Assembly: GCA_001802655.1 (NCBI GenBank)
Contig: MGZO01000052.1
Coordinates: forward strand, 1,113-10,126
DNA from: Hydrogenophilales bacterium RIFOXYD1_FULL_62_11
GTDB lineage: Bacteria > Pseudomonadota > Gammaproteobacteria > Burkholderiales > Thiobacillaceae
DNA length: 9,014 nucleotides
Reading direction: 5' to 3'
This document shows positions 5,393 to 9,014 of this stretch, piece by piece; positions within the stretch are counted from its first letter, which is position 1; each line of letters opens with the position of its first letter. Below the pieces are notes generated by a model. It was not told where the DNA came from, searched no databases, and was given only the letters and a program-made list of their open reading frames with translations. Made by a program: the position numbers and the translations under genes.

Positions 5393-6433
5393 ATGAGACA
5401 CGGAGATATTTCCAGCAGCCGCGATTGCGTCGGCGTCGCAGTCGTAAACTACAAAATGCCGCGCCTGCACTCGCGCGCCGAGGTGCTCGCCAACGCCCGA
5501 GCCATCGCCGACATGGTCGTCGGGATGAAGTCCGGCCTTCCGGGAATGGACCTTGTCATTTTTCCCGAATACAGTACCCACGGCATCATGTACGACCGCG
5601 ACGAGATGTACGCGACCGCGTCGACCGTGCCTGGCGAGGAAACCGAGATATTTGCCGAAGCCTGCCGCAAAGCCAAGGTATGGGGGGTGTTTTCACTGAC
5701 CGGCGAGCGCCACGAGAGCCACCCGAACAAGGCTCCGTACAACACCCTGATATTAATGAACGACCAGGGGGAGATCGTGCAGAAATACCGCAAGATCATG
5801 CCGTGGTGCCCGATCGAGGGCTGGTATCCGGGCGACTCCACCTATGTCTCTGAAGGTCCCAAGGGACTCAAGGTCAGCCTGATTATCTGCGACGACGGAA
5901 ATTATCCGGAAATCTGGCGCGACTGCGCGATGAAGGGCGCCGAACTGATCGTGCGCTGCCAGGGCTATATGTACCCGGCCAAGGAGCAGCAGGTGATGGT
6001 GTCCAAAACGATGGCGTGGATGAACAACGTCTACGTCGCGGTCGCCAACGCCAGCGGCTTCGACGGCGTGTATTCGTATTTCGGCCATTCGGCCATTGTC
6101 GGCTTCGACGGCCGCACGCTCGGCGAGTGCGGCGAGGAAGAAAACGGCATCCAGTACGCCGAGTTGTCGATGTCGCTGATCCGCGATGCGCGCCGCAACG
6201 GTCAGTCGCAGAACCATCTGTTCAAGCTCCTGCACCGCGGCTACACCGGCGTCATCAACTCCGGCGATGGCGAGCGCGGCGTTGCCGAGATGCCGTATTC
6301 GTTTTACCGCACCTGGGTCAACGATCCCGAAGCCGCGCGCGCCATGGCCGAGGCGGTCACTCGCCCGACCATCGGCACCGACGAATGCCCGATCGACGGC
6401 ATTCCCAACCAGAGCACGCCACGCCACCGCTAA
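5393..6433 (+). CDS. amiE: Aliphatic amidase AmiE (acylamide amidohydrolase)
   Basis: A 346-residue cytoplasmic enzyme of the nitrilase superfamily that hydrolyses short aliphatic amides such as acetamide and propionamide to the carboxylic acid and ammonia (EC 3.5.1.4). Length and sequence follow Pseudomonas aeruginosa AmiE closely from the first residues (MRHGDISSS). The catalytic set is at the same numbers: Glu59 in FPEY, Lys134 in KYRKIMPW, Glu142 in PIEGWYPG and Cys166 in IICDDGNYPEIWRDC; Trp138 of the substrate pocket is also kept. The C-terminal tail (after about 325) diverges from the Pseudomonas protein, as is usual. The start is set by GGAG at 5384. It lies between the porin plus a decayed binding-protein relic and the ABC binding-protein gene, so it probably acts on imported amides. 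The Pseudomonas regulators AmiC and AmiR are not in this window, and I see no AmiR-type leader terminator upstream. The related formamidase AmiF is less likely given the strong match to AmiE. Confidence 0.97.
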   Translation: MRHGDISSSRDCVGVAVVNYKMPRLHSRAEVLANARAIADMVVGMKSGLPGMDLVIFPEYSTHGIMYDRDEMYATASTVPGEETEIFAEACRKAKVWGVFSLTGERHESHPNKAPYNTLILMNDQGEIVQKYRKIMPWCPIEGWYPGDSTYVSEGPKGLKVSLIICDDGNYPEIWRDCAMKGAELIVRCQGYMYPAKEQQVMVSKTMAWMNNVYVAVANASGFDGVYSYFGHSAIVGFDGRTLGECGEEENGIQYAELSMSLIRDARRNGQSQNHLFKLLHRGYTGVINSGDGERGVAEMPYSFYRTWVNDPEAARAMAEAVTRPTIGTDECPIDGIPNQSTPRHR

Positions 6434-6693
6434 TCGGCCCGTGCAGCAAATGGCGTCACCTGCAACGGGTGCGCCAGGCTGCGGGATTGCGCGCACCAAG
6501 CCGGGGCGACGTACCGGCAGGGTGCCTGCTGGGCGCAAGCGCGTACTAAACGCACGCCATCAGAGCATCGGGTGTAGACGTTCAGAACTGATCTGACAGT
6601 TGTCCCGCTTTGACGGTACCTGACTGCCAGGTCAGTTCAGGTTGCCGATCTTTTCCTGCCACGCCTCCCGCTTTCATCCTGCTGCCCGCCTTG

Positions 6694-6840
6694 CTTCGTC
6701 CAGCGCGCGTTGATGTCATTCTGCGCCAGCAAGGCCGTGGTCTTGCCCCACTCGACGGGGACGGAATCGGACTTGATGAGGGCATTGTTCGGGTGACCGT
6801 CGCGCTGGATCAGGCTAGCGGGGCGGTTTTCAAGGTCAAA
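6694..6840 (-). mobile_element. IS5-family transposase fragment (relic)
   Basis: The minus strand reads NRPASLIQRDGHPNNALIKS then DSVPVEWGKTTALLAQNDIN and ARWTK. This resembles the linker and first catalytic-region block of IS5-family DDE transposases, where a stretch of the form REENxxIKxGxxPxxW is followed by QKDxDARWTKK. The normal continuation (a KSHYGYKNH-type block) is missing and the sequence diverges straight after ARWTK. No start, no remaining catalytic blocks and no convincing terminal inverted repeats are visible, so only about 50 residues survive. Assignment is from motif memory and is moderate. Confidence 0.5.
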
Positions 6841-6952
6841 CGGGCTGCTTGCGTTGCATGGCAGGAACGATGCTGGGATGAGGGATTTGCAGTCGATTCC
6901 CATCAGTCAGTTCGGGCCAACTCGATGCGCTTTACCGTCCGCTCGCCTATGC

Positions 6953-6966
6953 GTCATCTTACGTAT
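6953..6966 (-). promoter_or_regulatory. Shared 14-base motif upstream of the binding-protein gene
   Basis: Read on the minus strand this is ATACGTAAGATGAC, identical to 3758-3771 upstream of the porin. It lies about 105 bases before the ATG at 7070. A shorter relative, CTTACGT at 5298-5304, lies before amiE but is too short to rely on. Confidence 0.4.
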
Positions 6967-7069
6967 TTCGATCGCTCTTCATTGTCAGTAAGGTGTCCTC
7001 ACGTTGGCGGAAAACATGATTCAAACCGCCAGTCGAGACGACTTTATTCACTGCTGACAGGAGCCCCAG

Positions 7070-8326
7070 ATGTCCGATTTCGATGAACCCCACGATCCGC
7101 TTTTAACCCGGCGCAGAATCCTTCAAGGCATGGCCGCGCTACCGCTGGTCGGCTTGCCCCGGCTGGGTTTCGGTGCACCGCCGCCGACCGCCAAGGTCAA
7201 TACGACGAAACTCGCGGTTACCGATACCGAAGTCACGGTAGGCCAGTTGCACTCGGCGACCGGCACCATGGCGATTTCGGAAACCGGTTCCATCCAGGCC
7301 GAACAGCTGGCGATTGACCAGATCAATGCGATGGGCGGCGTGCTCGGCCGCAAGATCAAGGTCATCAAGGAAGACGGTGCGTCCGACTGGCCGACCTTCG
7401 CAGAAAAGGCGCGCAAATTACTGGTGAGCGATCACGTTGCGGCGGTTTTCGGTTGCTGGACGTCGGCGTCGCGCAAGGCGGTGTTGCCGGTGTTTGAGAA
7501 GGAAAACGGCATGCTCTACTACCCGACTTTCTACGAAGGTCTGGAGCAGTCGAAGAACGTTATCTACACCGGACAGGAAGCGACCCAGCAGATTATCTGG
7601 GGACTGGACTGGGCGAAGAAGGAGAAGAAGGCCAAAACGTTCTTCCTTGTCGGATCGGACTACATCTGGCCGCGCACCTCGATGAAAATCGCGCGCAAGC
7701 ACGTCGAAAACTTCCAGAAGGGCAGCATCGTCGGCGAAGAGTATTACCCGCTCGGCCACACCAACTTCAACTCCCTCATCAACAAGATCAAGCTGAAGAA
7801 ACCAGACTGTGTTTATTGCGCGGTCGTTGGCGGTTCCAACGTCGCGTTCTACAAGCAGCTGAAAGCCGCTGGCATCAATGCCAAGAAGCAGTTCCTGCTG
7901 ACGATCTCGGTGACGGAAGATGAAGTGCTCGGCATTGGCGGCGAAAACGTCGAGGGCTTCTACTCGAGCATGAAGTATTTCCAGTCGCTGAACAATCCAA
8001 ACAACATCGCCTTCGTCAAAGCCTTCAAGGCCAAGTACGGACCGAATGCGGTGATCGGCGATGTGACGCAGGCGGCCTATCTGGGGCCGTGGTTATGGAA
8101 GGCCACGGTCGAAAAAGCGGGCAGCTTCGATGTCGACAAGATCGCTGCGGCATCCGCGGGGATCGAGTTGAAAACCGCGCCAGAAGGCTACGTGAAGATT
8201 CACCCCAACCATCACCTGTGGAGCAAGGCGCGCATCGGCCAGGCGCAACTCAACGGCCAGTTCAAGGTCGTCGCCGAGTCCCCCGCATTGATCGAACCCA
8301 ACCCTTTCCCCAAGGGTTATCAGTAA
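7070..8326 (+). CDS. urtA: Urea/short-chain amide ABC transporter substrate-binding protein (UrtA/FmdD family)
   Basis: A 418-residue periplasmic binding protein that delivers its ligand to the ABC permease encoded next. The N-terminus has a twin-arginine signal, TRRRILQ at 13-19 followed by hydrophobic GMAALPLVGL, so Tat export is likely. The mature part is the type I periplasmic fold with UrtA hallmarks: VGQLHSATGTMAISE (57-71), EDGASDWPTFAEKA (101-114), VFGCWTSASRKAVLPVFE (126-143), YYPTFYEG (150-157), LVGSDYIWPRTS and near the end NHHLWSKARIG. AGGAG lies six bases before the ATG. UrtA proteins bind urea, and the related FmdD of Methylophilus is linked to short amides and urea. With amiE and a porin beside it, amides are as likely as urea; the symbol marks the family, not a proven ligand. 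AmiC, the cytoplasmic amide sensor of Pseudomonas, is a homologue but lacks an export signal, so this is a transport component. A strong terminator follows the stop. Confidence 0.92.
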   Translation: MSDFDEPHDPLLTRRRILQGMAALPLVGLPRLGFGAPPPTAKVNTTKLAVTDTEVTVGQLHSATGTMAISETGSIQAEQLAIDQINAMGGVLGRKIKVIKEDGASDWPTFAEKARKLLVSDHVAAVFGCWTSASRKAVLPVFEKENGMLYYPTFYEGLEQSKNVIYTGQEATQQIIWGLDWAKKEKKAKTFFLVGSDYIWPRTSMKIARKHVENFQKGSIVGEEYYPLGHTNFNSLINKIKLKKPDCVYCAVVGGSNVAFYKQLKAAGINAKKQFLLTISVTEDEVLGIGGENVEGFYSSMKYFQSLNNPNNIAFVKAFKAKYGPNAVIGDVTQAAYLGPWLWKATVEKAGSFDVDKIAAASAGIELKTAPEGYVKIHPNHHLWSKARIGQAQLNGQFKVVAESPALIEPNPFPKGYQ

Positions 8327-8332
8327 GCACCC

Positions 8333-8362
8333 GTGCGCCGCGAATTCGCGGCGCACATTTTT
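8333..8362 (+). terminator. Strong intrinsic terminator between binding protein and permease
   Basis: A perfect 24-base palindrome (8333-8356) with ten-base arms GTGCGCCGCG and CGCGGCGCAC and central AATT is followed by A and five T. It lies seven bases after the binding-protein stop and 18 bases before the permease ATG. It should end most transcripts after the binding-protein gene and let a minority continue, matching the usual excess of binding protein over membrane subunits. Confidence 0.88.
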
Positions 8363-8379
8363 AATGATGGGAGTGAGTC

Positions 8380-9014
8380 ATGTCGATGACCGATATTTTC
8401 AACATCACAATGATGCAGGGGTTTGCAGGCTTGAGCCTGTTTTCCGTGCTGCTGCTGATGGGCTTGGGACTGGCGATCATCTTCGGCCAGATGGGCGTCA
8501 TCAACATGGCGCACGGCGAATTCATGACCATCGGTGCCTACACCATTTACTTGGCGTCAACGCTCACCGAGCGTTACGTGCCATCGTTCCTGGAAGAGTA
8601 TTTTCCGTTTGCGATTCTGCTCGCCTTCGTCTTCGCCTTCATCGTCGGCTGGATCGCCGAGTGGGCGCTGATCCGGCATTTATATAAACGGCCGCTCGAC
8701 ACCCTGCTTGCCACCTGGGGCTTGTCGCTCGCGATGCAGCAGACCTTTCGGTCGGTGTTCGGCGCGCGCGAAGTCAGTCCGACATTGCCTGAGTGGCTGC
8801 TCGGTTCTTGGTCGCCCGCCGAGGGGCTCGATATTCCGATCAACGGCCTGTTCGTGATGGTGGTTACGCTGCTGGTGACGGGTTTCGTCCTGCTCGCGCT
8901 GTACCGCTCAAACTGGGGATTGAAGGTGCGCGCCACCGTCGCCAATCGTGCGATGGCGAACGCGGTCGGCATCAACACCAAGCGCACTGACCGTCTCACC
9001 TTTGCCATCGGCTG
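8380..9014 (+). CDS. urtB: Urea/amide ABC transporter permease UrtB/FmdE type (3' end outside window)
   Basis: The first 211 residues of an inner-membrane permease of the branched-chain amino acid/urea (LivH/UrtB) class; the frame is open to the window edge. GGGAG lies six bases before the ATG. Family blocks: GLGLAIIFGQMGVINMAHGEFMTIGAY at about 28-54 (the strongly conserved first membrane region), RHLYKRPLDTLLATWGLSLAMQQ at 99-121, and SNWGLKVRATVANRAMANAVGINTKRTDRLTFAIG at 177-211, the cytoplasmic loop that contacts the ATPases. Hydrophobic segments near 15-40, 47-61, 76-98 and 155-175 fit membrane helices. It follows the binding-protein gene across a terminator in the same direction. A second permease and two ATPases would be expected next. 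The ligand is urea or short amides for the same reasons as the binding protein; urtB names the family. Confidence 0.93.
   Translation, partial: MSMTDIFNITMMQGFAGLSLFSVLLLMGLGLAIIFGQMGVINMAHGEFMTIGAYTIYLASTLTERYVPSFLEEYFPFAILLAFVFAFIVGWIAEWALIRHLYKRPLDTLLATWGLSLAMQQTFRSVFGAREVSPTLPEWLLGSWSPAEGLDIPINGLFVMVVTLLVTGFVLLALYRSNWGLKVRATVANRAMANAVGINTKRTDRLTFAIG

Larger units (their letters stand above)
6434..7069. other. 636-base spacer between amiE and the binding-protein gene
   Basis: No intact gene is seen. A GGTGCGC/GCGCACC hairpin (6468-6497, 16-base loop, no T-run) follows amiE and could be a weak transcript end. The centre holds a minus-strand transposase-like fragment (about 6694-6840). The right end holds the 14-mer shared with the porin upstream region (6953-6966) and must carry the promoter of the binding-protein gene, but I cannot pick a convincing -35/-10 pair or a sigma-54 site. 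The plus-strand frame at 6610-7086 has no family features. Confidence 0.5.

Noticed and set aside
5753..6538. A 261-residue open frame on the minus strand over amiE
   Set aside because: It lies opposite the unmistakable AmiE coding sequence and has no family features.
6620..6650. ACCTGA/TCAGGT pairing as a terminal inverted repeat of the IS fragment
   Set aside because: Six-base arms close together with no partner on the other side of the fragment; too weak to call IS ends.
6610..7086. A 158-residue plus-strand frame overlapping the binding-protein start
   Set aside because: It runs opposite the transposase-like fragment and over the binding-protein leader, and shows no motifs.
7070..8326. 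The binding protein as AmiC, the amide sensor of the Pseudomonas amidase operon
   Set aside because: It has a twin-arginine export signal and UrtA-type motifs, and is followed by a permease gene, so it is a transport component.

Overview
The window looks like a piece of a GC-rich proteobacterial chromosome. A betaproteobacterium is my best guess. This rests on the porin / amide-urea ABC transporter layout, which resembles the fmd cluster of Methylophilus, and on codon use. No rRNA, tRNA or CRISPR array was found.

Left part (1-2622). A short plus-strand reading frame ends at 77-79 at a hairpin whose U-tract serves the minus strand. A leftward TetR/AcrR-family regulator (365-979) faces a rightward FMN-dependent nitroreductase-family oxidoreductase (1169-1858). 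The AT-rich gap between them carries two copies of a TGAACGTTYATTTA element. One overlaps the likely -10 region of the nitroreductase promoter and the other lies just upstream of the regulator's ribosome-binding site. This is the classic layout of a repressor controlling itself and a divergent reductase gene. Downstream are a truncated, frameshifted remnant of an NADPH-dependent F420 reductase-like protein (1891-2342) and an intact TusA-family sulfur-carrier gene (2395-2622).

Middle part (2623-3898). About 510 bases hold no gene I recognise, only a perfect small hairpin. A leftward gene (3133-3687) then encodes a probable small lipoprotein with two CMxxKGW motifs. A 211-base divergent control region separates it from the porin.

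Right part (3899-9014). This is an amide-utilisation and uptake region: an outer-membrane porin (3899-5020), aliphatic amidase AmiE (5393-6433) with all catalytic residues in place, a Tat-exported UrtA/FmdD-type substrate-binding protein (7070-8326), and the start of a UrtB/FmdE-type permease that runs off the window (8380-9014). The expected job is passage of short amides or urea through the outer membrane, periplasmic capture, ABC import, and hydrolysis by AmiE to carboxylate plus ammonia. The order resembles fmdC-fmdD-fmdE with amiE between porin and binding protein. Between porin and amiE lies a decayed N-terminus of a second, different binding-protein gene (about 5103-5244). Between amiE and the intact binding-protein gene lies a minus-strand fragment resembling an IS5-family transposase (about 6694-6840). 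Together these suggest the locus was rearranged. A strong intrinsic terminator sits between the binding-protein gene and the permease gene and probably sets their expression ratio. A 14-base sequence occurs in opposite orientation upstream of both the porin and the binding-protein gene and may be a shared regulatory site.

No wholly new system is evident. The points most worth checking are the vestigial binding-protein gene, the shared 14-mer, the paired TetR operators and the rearranged amide locus.
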